DNA of 64,000 nucleotides from Stereum hirsutum FP-91666 SS1 (lineage: Eukaryota; Basidiomycota; Agaricomycetes; Russulales; Stereaceae). A program made the translations under genes and the position numbers. The stretch is from contig NW_006763136.1 of the NCBI RefSeq assembly GCF_000264905.1, forward strand, positions 601,934 to 665,933, written 5' to 3'. A model generated the notes under the pieces. It saw only the letters and a list, made by a program, of their open reading frames with translations, made no database searches and was not told where the DNA came from. Position 1 is the stretch's first letter. Each line of letters starts with the position of its first letter. Positions 34,894-46,310 of the stretch are shown here, one piece after another.

Positions 34894-35546
34894 GATGAGG
34901 GGAAAAAGAAGAAGGTCAAGAGGGATACACACACACGAGTGGCCGAAATGTGCGCGCTATAAGTACTCGATGCAACTTGAAGGAGATCAAAACAGGTGAT
35001 GAGCCGGTGCAAGCTGTGCTAAACCGATGCAGTGAGTCAACGGCAGTAGCCTGGGTGATCACACAAAGTGCCAAACCGTCGACGATCAGAAGGAACACAG
35101 ATGTCGGAATAACTGAAGTGCTCATTCACGCACCCACAGCCAGCCGCATCGCCGAGACGCATGCTGTCTCGGGCTCACTAGTCTGACATATGAGAAGTTG
35201 AGAACAAGAGAAACTCGGGGAACCAAACAAGCTATGCAGGGTGCGCCAGAAATCGATCACGAGGCCAGCGTGTAGAGCAGTTCAACTACTATTAGCGCTA
35301 GCGCCAGCGTTATGATGAGATGGAAGTACTTTGCAAAACTGCACGCTGCCAAGACGGTCTGTTCAAGCCTTGGGCGCCACAGTATGAAACGAAGCTGACG
35401 GCACTTTGTGATGTCACGATCTTCGCCTTTATCCGAACGGGAGCCGTGTGTTGTACATATCCAAAATCCCGAAACCCAAGAAAGAAAGAAAGAAAGAAAA
35501 AATACCGATGAAATAAAGAAACGCGTCCACCAATACTGCATCCTCT
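34894..35546. other. Spacer between the membrane protein gene and the DUF2461 gene
   Basis: It contains the membrane protein promoter side, an AAAG microsatellite at about 35480-35502 and the DUF2461 3' UTR. No gene was seen. Confidence 0.45.
35480..35502. repeat. AAAG microsatellite
   Basis: Four to five tandem GAAA units downstream of the DUF2461 gene. Confidence 0.7.
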
Positions 35547-37889
35547 CTACTCATCGTCGTCCTCCTCGCCTCCGTCTCCGCCCTCATTACCTCCTTGATC
35601 ATCTTCGTCGTCATCATCGTCATTATCATCTCCGACCCCAACCGTCATATAATCATTTAAGCTGAGATTCGTATCAGCACCGTCTACCTCCAACAGACAC
35701 GCTAGCAAATGATGAACGCACCAGTAAACCATCGGCTTCGTAATCTCAATGACTCTCTTCAACTCCTCGCGGAAATTCTTCTTCAGAACCTGTTCGTCCG
35801 TGAATCTAACAAATCACCCCTCCCTCGTTAGCCTCAACGTCCCATTTCACCTCACCTCATCTCAACAAAGTGACATACCGACAAACAACCGCAAACGAAC
35901 GACACTTCAACAAGTCGATATCCCTACCTCGGATAGTCAGTTGGCGTTCTCATGTCGGTGAGTATGATCGACGAAGAAAACCTACGGATGATCCTTCGCC
36001 ACGCCCTTAGGCGCCACCTTCAACTCGTCGTCCATCCCGAAAATATTACGTCTCGCGCCCTTCGGGTGAGGCTTGCCCTCTCCGAAGAGTTTGACGAAGG
36101 AGGGATTAGTGATGATTTTTCGGAGGCGGGTGGGGGAGTGTTGGATGTGTGACCTAGTAGCGCGGTAGGACAGATAAAGCCATAAGTGAAGGAGTACAGC
36201 AGAGAGCGATAGAATGGATGGGCTAGGTTTGGGAGGTGGGGCGTGAGAGAAGGAGGCGTACCGAATGGTGGCGAGTTCGTTCTTCCCTGGACACCACGTT
36301 CCAGCGGCAAGTAATGACTCGCCGTCTGGTTTGACTATAACGGACAGGGAATTGAGTAACGTCAACTTAGACGGGAATTCGAAACACATACTGGCTCTGT
36401 GTAGAATGTAATGACAACATGGTTAGTTCACGCTATACGTTCCGAGCATAACGGTTAACCCGGTGCTTACATGTGATCTGGCATACAATAGGTCAGTCTC
36501 GGTCCAGATGTACATAGCAAACTTCGTGTTAAAGAACACTCACACCCAGCAAAGATACCTTTCCTCCCACTCCTTGAGAAGCTCGCAGATAACCCTGTCT
36601 TATAAGGCGTCTTGTCATTGCTAAATCGTACCTACAAAACCGCGATCAATTTGAGGGGGAGCACGCTCAGCAAGAAAAGAATTGGAACGGTAAGCATACG
36701 TCGCGATATATCCTGTGAATAACGTCCTTCGGCGGGAGTGGGGGAATCTGTGGGTCCACTTCGATCAAGTCGTCCGTGAATTGTTCGACGAAGTCTTTCC
36801 ATTCTTGTTCGGCGAGACGGTACACCGGCTCTACCAAGACAGAAGTCCAAACGATTCGAATAATGGACAAAGCCCGAGTCTGTGAGGAAGGACTGACCGT
36901 GCAATTTGAACCTACAGAATAAAGGAGTTCAATATGCGCAAAACACATGACAACTGGTGGAAAGGACATACCACTCCCTATCATTATGCTCCGGCACTTT
37001 TAACTCGCCTAAGAAATTGAGCGTGTTCTGTGATATTTGGCCAGCCGGAACTACGTATACGGTCGCCGCGATGAAAATCAACACACTTGCAGCAATATTC
37101 GAACACGGGACAACGACCGTGAGGAGAAGAGAAAATCACGCACCTCTGCCCGTCTTCGGTGCCTTAACGACTTTCCCCACAATCTCCTGCCCCTCTCCCA
37201 AATCCTCCTCATCGTACTCCTCATCATCCTCATCCTCATCCTTCGTCTTTCGGCGTTTCCTAGGACTCGCTTTCTTCGGGGTCGCGCTCGTCGACTTCTT
37301 CGATTTGGTTTTGGTTGGAGAGGCCGAAACACGCTTGCGTTTCTTGCTCTTCCCATTCACGTCCTTTGCGCCCTCGAAATCGAAGTCGTCCTCGTCCAAC
37401 GAATCGCTATCCGGCTCTCCAGGCGCCTTCTTCGGCGCAGCATGGATATCATAATCGTCCGTATCCTCATCCAGAGCATCGCTGTCCAGCTCCTCACCCT
37501 CACGGTGACCGTCCTCGGCTTCGGATGGCTCTGCTTCGGCGTATACGTCATCTGGCTCTGGTGTGTCGATGCTGCTCAGCTCGGAAGGATCCTCTTCTTC
37601 GTCGTCTGTGTCGTATTGGACTGGTTTACGGGGCTTCTTCTGAGGCGGGCTGGCTTTGTTGTTTTTGGTACCGGCGGGCGATGCACGGCCCTTCGTCTTC
37701 ACGGGTTTACTCTTCGTCGGAGTCGCTTTCGCAGGGCTAGTCTTCGTAGACCGCGGCTTCGCTTTGGTAGGTGTCGCCCCCTTCAGTTCGTCTTCATCGT
37801 CATCAGATTCGAAGTATTTCGACCGCGTCGCCGCCGTCCCAGAGTCGGAGACACGTTTATTACGCGTCGAACGCGTGTTTGTCGACATG
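35547..37889 (-). CDS. DUF2461 (TIGR02453-type) protein with long acidic/basic N-terminal arm
   Basis: Seen: start MSTNTRSTRNKRVSDSG (37889). Residues 1 to about 245 are low complexity, alternating Lys/Pro/Thr-rich basic tracts and Asp/Glu-rich acidic tracts (SKKRKRVSASPTKTKSK, DEDEDDEEYDEEDLGEGQE), which looks nuclear. After an intron the DUF2461 core follows: NTLNFLGELKVPEHNDREW, EPVYRLAEQEWKDFVEQF, PPKDVIHRIYRDVRFSNDK, TPYKTGLSASFSRSGRKG, GESLLAAGTWCPGKNELA, LFGEGKPHPKGARRNIFGM and LKRVIEITKPMVYWCVHHL. The stop is at 35547 after a poly-Asp/Glu/Gly tail. Known: DUF2461 proteins occur in bacteria and fungi and have no established biochemical role. Inferred: a nuclear protein, perhaps chromatin-associated, from its arm. 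About seven introns are seen, some very short. Confidence 0.85.
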
Positions 37890-38957
37890 ACAGACAGATA
37901 ATAGTGAGAATGAGCTGGTTTCAAGGATTTAGAACGCGTCCGCCTGAAGCACAGTGAGAGTTGAGTGAGATTGACAACTTGAAGGCGGTCGTCTTGACGC
38001 CGATGCGCACCATGGCGGGCCGAAGCCGATTCGGGCCGGCCCTTGTCGGATCGAATATTTGTGACTGATTTTCCCCCCTCATGTTGCTTGTCGACAAAAT
38101 TACCGTGGATTGTTGATAGGTGTGATCCGATGGAAGCATCGGGGCATTTATTTGTTGAACGCGAATAGAGCACAATACGCGTTTCTCCGCATTCCGGAGC
38201 CGCCGTGAACATGGTTCAAGCTTCCGGGCCACAGGGGCTTTACGGTGCCACCCGACGCGACTTCAACGTTGGCCCGTTCAGCTTCAATGTTGAACGCTCC
38301 TGAAACGCCGTCGATTGTGTTGCTATATGAGGAGACAAGCTCTAACATTCGAACGCCGCAAAGTCATACCCCCATCCCTCCTAATTTTTGGTGAGTTTTC
38401 TATGGTCATGTTGGCATGCTCCGAACATTACTGAGACACCGCCAAGCGGATGCTGCGATGAGAAAGCTTGGAATGCTCGCACGCAGATTGGCAGACGTCG
38501 TTCCTTGCCATCCTCCTGTCCAAAGCTTGTCTACGTTCGTAGGTGAGTGCGTTTTGTTGTTACTTCACTCTCTCGCGCTCTATCGTCCTCGGCGTGCGTT
38601 TGGTCGATAAGCGTGAGTAAACTTCACGCGTTTGTTTACACGCCCTGCGAAACCTTTGCTTCGGGACACGGGCGTTTATAAAGCATACCTTGGATGTCAC
38701 GGGAAGACAAGGCTGTAAGACCGAGCGCCTTGTATACAGCATCTGACGGCGGCTGTCGGGTTCGATCCATACAAATTCAGGAGGAGGTCAGGAGGACCAT
38801 TCCGACCGTTGACGGGTATCATTTACGGCGACTCAACGCCCAACTGTCTTTCCCACCATCAGTTTCTGATCCTCTTCCATGAGATGTCTATGTTTTGTTT
38901 TACAAACCGACATGCTCGGAGCATTCAGGACTTGCACGACAAGAAATCGTCCAACGA

Positions 38958-38979
38958 CCGCAGGTGTATTCTCCTGCGG
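38958..38979. promoter_or_regulatory. Perfect palindrome CCGCAGG-N8-CCTGCGG
   Basis: Seven-base perfect arms with an 8-base spacer have CCG and CGG at the outer ends. The layout suits a dimeric Zn2Cys6 factor, but no factor can be named. Confidence 0.35.
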
Positions 38980-39298
38980 CCGCTCCCCCAGGAGTTGAGC
39001 ACCGCTGAAAGTGCATTTAGGCCTGGTCCTTAAAGACCGCTGTAGGCGCTCATTGGACGAGAACCTGCCGGACTCCCGGTCGTCGCCATCTGCCGTCCGT
39101 TTCGTCATCGCGTACCGCTATAATGCGGGGTAATACGGAGTGTTTCGACTCTGTCCTAGTCATCCCGATGGCGTCCCCCAGATAAACAAGAGTCGTTCGA
39201 CTGTGAATTGGCCAGTCGGTGCTCCGTGAAGTTGTTCTTGGAGGCGGAGACGGACGTACGGAGGCGCGCGGATTGGATGGAGGCCCTATTTGCATTTT

Positions 39299-39344
39299 CC
39301 CCACACTTCACGTGTTAGGGGACGGCGGTCACGCGCTGCGGGGG
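39299..39344. promoter_or_regulatory. Two CreA/Mig1-like sites around an E-box
   Basis: GTGGGG (minus strand, 39299-39304) and GCGGGG (plus strand, 39339-39344) fit the SYGGRG carbon-repressor consensus. CACGTG lies between them at 39309-39314. The sites are 190-230 bp upstream of the acetyl-CoA synthetase ATG. Inferred: glucose repression of acetate use, as known for this gene in other fungi. Confidence 0.45.
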
Positions 39345-39406
39345 AAAGGGGAATAGCGTGATCGGAAAGTCAAAAGACTTCAAAAGTGCGCCCGTTTTGG
39401 TCGTGC

Positions 39407-39413
39407 TATATAA
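39407..39413 (+). promoter_or_regulatory. TATA box of the acetyl-CoA synthetase gene
   Basis: TATATAA stands 123 bp upstream of the ATG at 39530 and below the CreA-like sites. Confidence 0.55.
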
Positions 39414-39529
39414 CGCTCACCACCGCCGTAAGACCATGATTACCATCCTCCCCCTTTCTTCTCTTCTTCCCATCATCTCGCGCCCTTTCACCCTTGCATT
39501 CCTCAACTCACACCATTCCCGTTTTTCCA

Positions 39530-42054
39530 ATGGCTGAAGATATTCCTAAAATTCCTATGCATCCTATTGCTCCTCGAGTCAAGGGTCACCACAAGAAGTC
39601 CCATGTCGGACCTGACCATCGAGCGTACAGAGACGCTCATGCTGAGACTGTCGGTCACGAGTCAGATAAATGGTGGGCCAAGGTATGCAGTCTCTCCCTT
39701 GTCTCCTCACTTTTGTTCGTCCGCCCCTATTCGCCGGCTGATACGGAACATGTTCCGTGATCGGTAGATGGCTCGCGAAACCTTGTACTGGCATCGTCCA
39801 TTCCACACCGTCCGCGCAGGGACTTTTGAGACCGGCGACATCCAATGGTTCCCTGAGGGCGGTCTGAACGCGTCGTACAACTGCGTCGACCGTTGGGCGT
39901 ACAAGCACCCCGAAAAGGTACAGTTTGTCCTGTTCATCGATTATCCCACCCCAAACAAATGATCGCTAACCCCATCTGTTTCGTCCATCTTGCGCATGAC
40001 CATACTGTTGACTTGTGACAGACCGCCATCATTTACGAAGCCGACGAACCCAACGAGGGACGCGATGTCTCGTACTCGGAGCTCCTCCGTGAAGTCTGTC
40101 GTATCGCTAATGTTCTCAAGTCTTTGGGCGTCAAGAAGGGAGATACCGTCTCGGTTTACCTTCCCATGACATGGCAGGCCGTCGCTGCTTTCCTCGCTTG
40201 CGCTCGTATCGGCGCCGTCCACTCCGTCGTCTTCGCTGGTTTCTCGGCCGAGTCTCTTCGCGATCGTGTGATCGACTGCAAGAGCAAAGTCCTTCTCACT
40301 TCGGACGAGGGCAAACGTGGAGGAAAGACGATCGCGACAAAGGCAATCGTCGATGCTGCGCTGAAGCAATGCCCCGATGTCGAACATGTTCTGGTGTTGC
40401 AGCGTACAGGAGGCGAGATTGCGTGGACTGAGGGGAGGGATAAGTGGTGGCATGAGGAGACGGCCAAGGTACCGAACTACTGCCCACCGGAAATTATGGC
40501 ATCCGAGGATCCTCTGTTCATCCTCTACGTACGTGCTCTATATTTTACCTCTTCCATGTATACTTTCTGACATTTGTTATGGTTTCATTTGTAGACCTCC
40601 GGGTCGACCGGAAAGCCGAAGGGTGTGGTCCACACTACCGGCGGCTACCTCCTTGGGGCGGCCATGACCGTCAAGTATGTCTTCGACGTTCACCCGGAGG
40701 ACAAGTTTGCGTGTATGGCCGACATTGGCTGGATCACCGGTCATACGTACGTGCTCTTCGTTTGTACTCCTTTTTCTATTTTCGACTTACGTTTTCTTCG
40801 CTCTCGCACTTACCAGTTACATCGTCTACGGCCCTCTTGCCAACGGTGTCTCCACTACCGTCTTCGAATCCACTCCCGTCTACCCCACTCCCTCCCGCTA
40901 CTGGCAAACCGTCGAGAAACACAAACTCACCCAATTCTACTCCGCACCTACCGCCATCCGTCTCCTTCGCCGCCTTGGCTCTCATCACGTCGAGAACCAC
41001 GACCTCTCAACGCTCCGTGTCCTCGGTAGCGTAGGCGAACCCATCAATCCCGAGGCATGGCACTGGTACAACGACCACGTCGGAAGGAGACAATGCGCCA
41101 TCGTCGATACGTTCTGGCAGACGGAGACAGGGAGTATCGTGGTGACGCCGTTCCCTGGGGCCATCGAGACGAAGCCAGGAAGCGCGACGGTGCCCTTCTT
41201 TGGGATTGAGACGGCGATCTTAGATCCTACGACCGGGGATGTTAGTGTTTCTTCTCTTCAACGCTCACGATGTCCGTGCAGCTGACACTGGTTCTTCGTG
41301 GTAATTTTTCGTTTCCTACTTTTAGGAGCTGAAGGGGAATAATGTCGAGGGTGTGCTCGTCATCAAGAACCCTTGGCCGTCTATTGCTCGCACGGTTTAT
41401 CAAGACCACCAGAGGTACCTCGAGACGTATATGAAGCCTTACCCGGGCGTGTTCTACACCGGCGACGGCGCGGGACGCGATGAGCATGGGTATATTTGGA
41501 TTAAAGGCCGTGTGGACGATGTCATCAACGTGTCCGGACATAGGTTGAGTACGGCTGAGATCGAGTCGGCGTTGATCTTGCATCCCGGTGTTGCTGAGAC
41601 TGCTGGTATGTTTTTTCCCTCCTTGATTGATGAATAGGTTGGCAGCTGCTGACATTTCTTGCAGTTATTGGTTCTGCGGATGAGCTGACCGGTCAAGCCG
41701 TCTTCGCATTCGTCACTCTCAAACCGTATGTCCCTTCCTATTCCCCGTTTTACAGACACCTCACTAACCAAACCCCATCTTTCCACCCACAGTGAATTCA
41801 AACACGACCCCTCCGACGAATCCGCGCTCACGAAAGAACTCACCATCCAAGTCCGCAAAGTCATCGGACCCTTCGCGGCGCCGAAGAAAGTGTACATCGT
41901 GGGCGACCTTCCGAAGACCCGTTCGGGGAAGATCATGAGAAGGATCATGAGGAAGATCGTCGCGGGTGAGGCGGATCAGTTGGGCGATCTGAGTACTTTG
42001 GCGGATCCGAGTGTGGTGGAGGTTATTAAGGCGAAGGTCGCGGAGTCGTCGTGA
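39530..42054 (+). CDS. acs1: Acetyl-CoA synthetase (AMP-forming)
   Basis: Known role: acetate + ATP + CoA to acetyl-CoA + AMP + PPi, in cytosol/nucleus, feeding the glyoxylate cycle, lipid synthesis and histone acetylation. Seen: start [19 protein letters not shown]. Introns include 39683-39767 and 39918-40021. The early block [18 protein letters not shown] is followed by [19 protein letters not shown]. The adenylation P-loop [19 protein letters not shown] comes next, then [76 protein letters not shown], and the C-terminal [12 protein letters not shown] with the catalytic/acetylatable Lys. Length is about 670 residues, the usual size. Eight or nine introns interrupt it. The gene is complete with the stop at 42054. 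Its regulator ERT1 lies about 15 kb downstream. Confidence 0.97.
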
Positions 42055-42855
42055 GTTGTGAGTCGTGGGATGGTTGAGTGCTGAGGGGTGAGGGGTGAGG
42101 GGGCGGGCTATGATAGACTCTTTGTCCTTTGTCTCATGTCTTCGTTCCATGCTATATGTTTTATGTCTTAATTTCTCTTTGTCTGGGGCTTTGGGCGCGC
42201 AGGGGATCAAATCGGGGAAGGAAGGAGTTCGGCGGCTTCGTGGCTTCGTACGTTGATCGTAAGCTTGTGTAGTGTATGATATAGCGGTATATTTGTAGCG
42301 CAAATTATATATATGTCTTGTCTCTTTCTCCCTCTTTGTCGACAGCAGCGTGTACGGAAGTTCGTTGAAACTTGATTGCGAGTTGGGGTAGGTCGGGCGT
42401 CGGACGAGTGGCCCGTGGCGCCACAGGGGCTGTCCGTTACTCATGGTAAAACCCTGCAAAATACATGACAGTCTGAACGTACCACAAGAAATTGTGGGGG
42501 CCTTGTAGGCCTTATGGGGAGGATTTGAACACCCTGAGAATACCCGACATGTTCGTTGCGCTCTGTTCCACAAGACGCGTGATAACATTTTCAGACACGC
42601 AGGCCATTCACACCACCAGGCGCTCACACCGATGTTGACAACGTTGACCCTTCAGATCAGATTATCGCGCGAAGAAAAAACCGAAACGAAAAATCTAACA
42701 TAAAAGAATAGATAAAGGCTACATCGTGTCCATCCATGGGATCATTCCACCCCATGCCATCCTATCCAAATCAGTCCCAAATATAACCCATCGGTCGAGC
42801 CTACAACTCAAACCAAACTCCGTCCAAAACCAAAAGAAGCTCAAGCGCTAAGCAC
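42055..42855. other. Convergent 3' region between acetyl-CoA synthetase and the sugar permease
   Basis: About 800 bp of 3' UTRs facing each other. It includes a TATATATA stretch near 42306. A long minus-strand frame at 41764-42627 is an antisense shadow that starts beyond the gene. No gene was seen. Confidence 0.5.
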
Positions 42856-45676
42856 TCAGAGCTCATGCTTTTCGTCGACAGCCGACACGCTGACCGAATG
42901 TCCGCTCCCGTTGCCTCCTTTCTTGTCGAGGACGCTAGGGTGGGCAGGGTCGCTGCTGTAAGACTTGGAAGACGGTGATCTGCCTTCGAAGGCTTCGCTG
43001 ATTTCTTCGAGGGTGTAGCCTTTGGTCTCGACGATGTAGAGGTAGAGGAGGACGAAGGTTACGACGATGATGGCGAGGCTGGGAGTGCGTTAGGGTGAGC
43101 ATGTTGTAGGCAGAGAGAAGGAACGAAATAATGTGGTTGACCGAGAACGAAAAGGGACTTACTAGAAGGTGTACCACTTCCAGCCGATGTCCGCCACTAG
43201 TAGAAAACCCCAGTCAGCATCCAATACATCCATTTTGCAACTGACGGAGATGACACTTACTAGCAACAGGGTTAGTGTACGAGCTGAACACGCTCAGACA
43301 CTTCGCCGTGATCGCCCAGACCATCATACCCTTCGCCCGCATCGAGTAATGGAGCACCTCAGCCGGGTAGGAGAAGAAGATCGGGCCGCACGCGATGAAG
43401 AACATCCCGTTGTACAACCACACGAAAACGACGGCACCGATACCGGGTCCGGTGTTCCCTGTCTTCTGGTACATGGATGTGCAGACGGTGAGACCGATGT
43501 TGGCGAGGAGGACGCCGGTCCAGGAGATGAAGATTTGTGGGCGACGGCGGATGTGTTGGGTGAGGTAGAGACCGAACAGGGCGACGAGGGCGGTGAACTA
43601 TTGAAGATGGGTTAGTTTAGTGGCGTGGGAAGAGGGTGGCGTTAGAGAGTGGTGACTTACGGATGTGAGGCCGGCGTTGATACCAGTCTGGGTGGTACTG
43701 TTCGTGATCCCGACGAGCTTGAGGACTGAGGGAATTCCCTTCGTTAGGATACTACACCGGAAAGTATACCTAAACAATGAAACGTACTAGAAGTGTAGTC
43801 TAGAAAGACAAATTATCAACGAAGGCTCAATAACCTAGGAAAAGGACGAAATACTTACAGTACGCGATGATAGCCGTTCCACTGAGGTTCTGGCAAACAG
43901 CAATTAAGACAACTAAAGAGAAAGTCCGTGAGTCACGAGATCGGAGGACCAAAACGCAGACACTGCAAACGTACCACATCCAAGGCGATGAAGACTGCTC
44001 CTCGTCGTAAGGATCGCCTTCCACGAGTCCTGGTGAGCGATGGCCTCGAAATTGATAGCATCAACGACCTCATTGAACTCGAACTCGGCGAGCTCATCGT
44101 TCTCGTGGCCATTGGCGTGGTACTTTGCAAAGAACTCCTTGGCCTCCGCGTGACGACCTTGTTTGACTGTACAGAGTGCATGGCTGGTGTCAGTTATTGT
44201 GGAGCAGTAGTGCGAGGGACAAGGGTTGGGTAGATAACGTACTGAGCCAACGGGGAGACTCGGGGACGAAGGTGATCAGGATGATCATGGCGAACGCAGG
44301 ACCAAGATGGATCTAGGATTGCGGGGAGTATATGTGAGACAGGGCGATAACATGAATAGCCCACACAGAAAAGTATACACACGATGTAAGGAATACCTAT
44401 AGGGGAAAAGAAAAGGTACGTCTTAGCAATGATTTCAATGAAACAACGCATAGGATTTACTCACGCCATGCCCAGTTGCTTGTGATGTGCGAGCAACCCT
44501 ACAAGGAGACAGATATCAGTATTCGACGCCCATCTTCAATGTTTCTTTAGGGAAATTAGCATACAAAGAGAACCCTAAAAAAAGGTCAGCATTCGCTGCA
44601 CGTATTCAACAAACGAAAAAATACTTACCAACTGGCGACGAAGTTACCCATGATCTATATAATCCGAGATTAACGGATATCCGCGTGTACGAAGAAAAGA
44701 ACCACTTACGAATGATACATCGAAGAACCCAGCCATCCATGTCCTGTGTCTCGGATGAGGCAGCTCTTGAAGGATAACAGGGGAAGTCATGAGAGCCTTC
44801 ATGAAACCATGTGCATGATGAGCATCGACCATCCATGAAGGCGATGAATGCTAGTACAAAATATAGCTTACAAAAGCGATACCAGAGCCGATCTAGTGCG
44901 CGGCACGAAGATATCAAGCCGTTAATTTGCAGCACACCGCGAAGAACGAGAAACAGGTGCTTACAATGATCCGAGAAATGATGAACATCGCGTAGCCGTT
45001 CGAATTGCCAGCACCAGATGCCGCACCAATAGCCGTGCCAATCAAGTTCGTAACAGAAGAGTACCGAATACACCACTTCCTTCCCCATCGATCCGCAACA
45101 TACGCGGCGACGGGAGCTGTGCACACTGAGAAGGAGATGGTTTAGCATATCGCCACGAGAGAAACAAGTAGAGAGACATACGGCCCGCCAAGTACGTCGC
45201 TGCGTTGAGCAGGCCGATGTCACTTGAACTTGGCTGGTCAAGAGCTAGACAAAAAAAGCTCAGTCAGTGAGACGTCTATAGCAGATACACAAGGCCCGAA
45301 TTTTGACGGACCTGACATCCAAGATTTCATGGACTGGTAGCCACTGATGAGAGAGCCGTCGTAGCCATTGAGGAATTGGGCGATCTGGGGGGAATAGCGA
45401 GTGAGTCAGCGTCAGAAGACTGTAGTAACCTCGACCTCCAAAAACTTACGAAGATGGTACAAAGGAGAAGGTTGAGCTTGCGCAAACCTAGCAAACAGAG
45501 TCAGTCGTTGTTCACTTAGCGCGTCGATTTGTATCGATATTCACCGTCGTTCTTCCACCAATGCTATATAAAGGTCGTGTGAGCGATGATACGTGAGACA
45601 GTGAATAGTTCTCAAGACGTACCAGATGGGAGTCAGCATTGGGGATAGACCTAAACGCTTCGTTCCCGGCGAGCAT
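42856..45676 (-). CDS. MFS sugar transporter, lactose-permease/hexose-like
   Basis: Known role: proton-coupled sugar uptake at the plasma membrane. Seen after joining more than fifteen small exons: start MLAGNEAFRSIPNADSHL (45676). Then LRKLNLLLCTIF, AQFLNGYDGSLISGYQSM, ALDQPSSSDIGLLNAATYL, PVAAYVADRWGRKWCIRYS, SSPVILQELPHPRHR, HLGPAFAMIILITFVPESP and RWL. A central cytosolic loop FFAKYHANGHENDELAEFE follows, then NLSGTAIIAYY, SWTGVLLANIGLTVCTSMY, FFSYPAEVLHYSMRAKGM, VADIGWKWYTF and the closing VETKGYTLEEISEAFEG. The tail ends SVSAVDEKHEL. Motifs R-x-G-R-R/K (DRWGRK), PESPRWL and V-E-T-K-G are standard for the sugar porter family. The LxQ-type hexose motif is unclear, so the substrate is left open. 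The high intron density is notable. Confidence 0.88.
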
Positions 45677-46310
45677 GATTGTTCAAGTCGGGTGCGTAGA
45701 GGAACTACTGGGGGCGGGAAGAAGGGAAGGAGCCTCCTCGAAACATGCAGGGACCGTCATCCTCTTTCTACCTTCGCTTCGGGAGCCTTCGTGATGGTTG
45801 GAAATGTCTCGCGACAGCACTTATCAGCGATAAGTCATTCATATTATTAGCGCCGCAGGCTGAGGTCTGAGATATTGTGGAACCTACGCGGCGTCTTAGC
45901 GGTGCGAGTGGATCAAGTTCAATGCAATATGCCAGCGCCCCGAGTTGCTTCCGGCGATAAGATGCGGCTTAAGTAAGCCATTGCCACTAGGAACAGCCCG
46001 CATCCGCCCGGCCAGGCCGTTGAGAGTCACTTTCCCCACAACTTTTATCGACGGAACTCATCCTAGCCTTTTCCACGATTGCTTGTTATGGAAGAAACTC
46101 GTCAGGAACGACGATTAGCGTTGGTGCCTTGCGCGGCATATCCGAACAGCTGCTTGTTCCTGTGGGCGTCGTACTAATTGTCCTCTGCCTCGAACAAGCC
46201 ACATCTCTGCGGTACCGGGACACCCCCACTGATACTTACGACACCAAAGCAGTCATCCTTATACAAACAAGCCCTTAACGCTGTCCTTACCTTAGCCTTG
46301 ACTTATCTCC
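45677..46310. other. Divergent promoter region (sugar permease / CmcJ-type oxygenase)
   Basis: About 630 bp between two starts facing away from each other. No coding sequence or clear TATA box was seen. It probably serves both genes. Confidence 0.45.

Larger units (their letters stand above)
37890..39529. other. Divergent promoter region (DUF2461 gene / acetyl-CoA synthetase)
   Basis: About 1.6 kb between two gene starts. No coding sequence is supported. It contains an everted CCG...CGG palindrome at 38958-38979, a CACGTG E-box at 39309-39314, CreA/Mig1-type sites at 39299-39304 and 39339-39344, and a TATA box at 39407. Confidence 0.5.

Noticed and set aside
37037..37957. 306-codon plus-strand frame opposite the DUF2461 gene
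   Set aside because: Antisense shadow of the repetitive acidic/basic arm; the minus-strand product is clearly the coding one.
38755..38768. GGGTTCGATCC word resembling a tRNA B box
   Set aside because: No pairing T stem and no A box or acceptor stem around it.
42525..42545. Minus-strand GTTCAAATCC word resembling a tRNA B box
   Set aside because: The flanking bases do not form a T stem, and no cloverleaf could be drawn.
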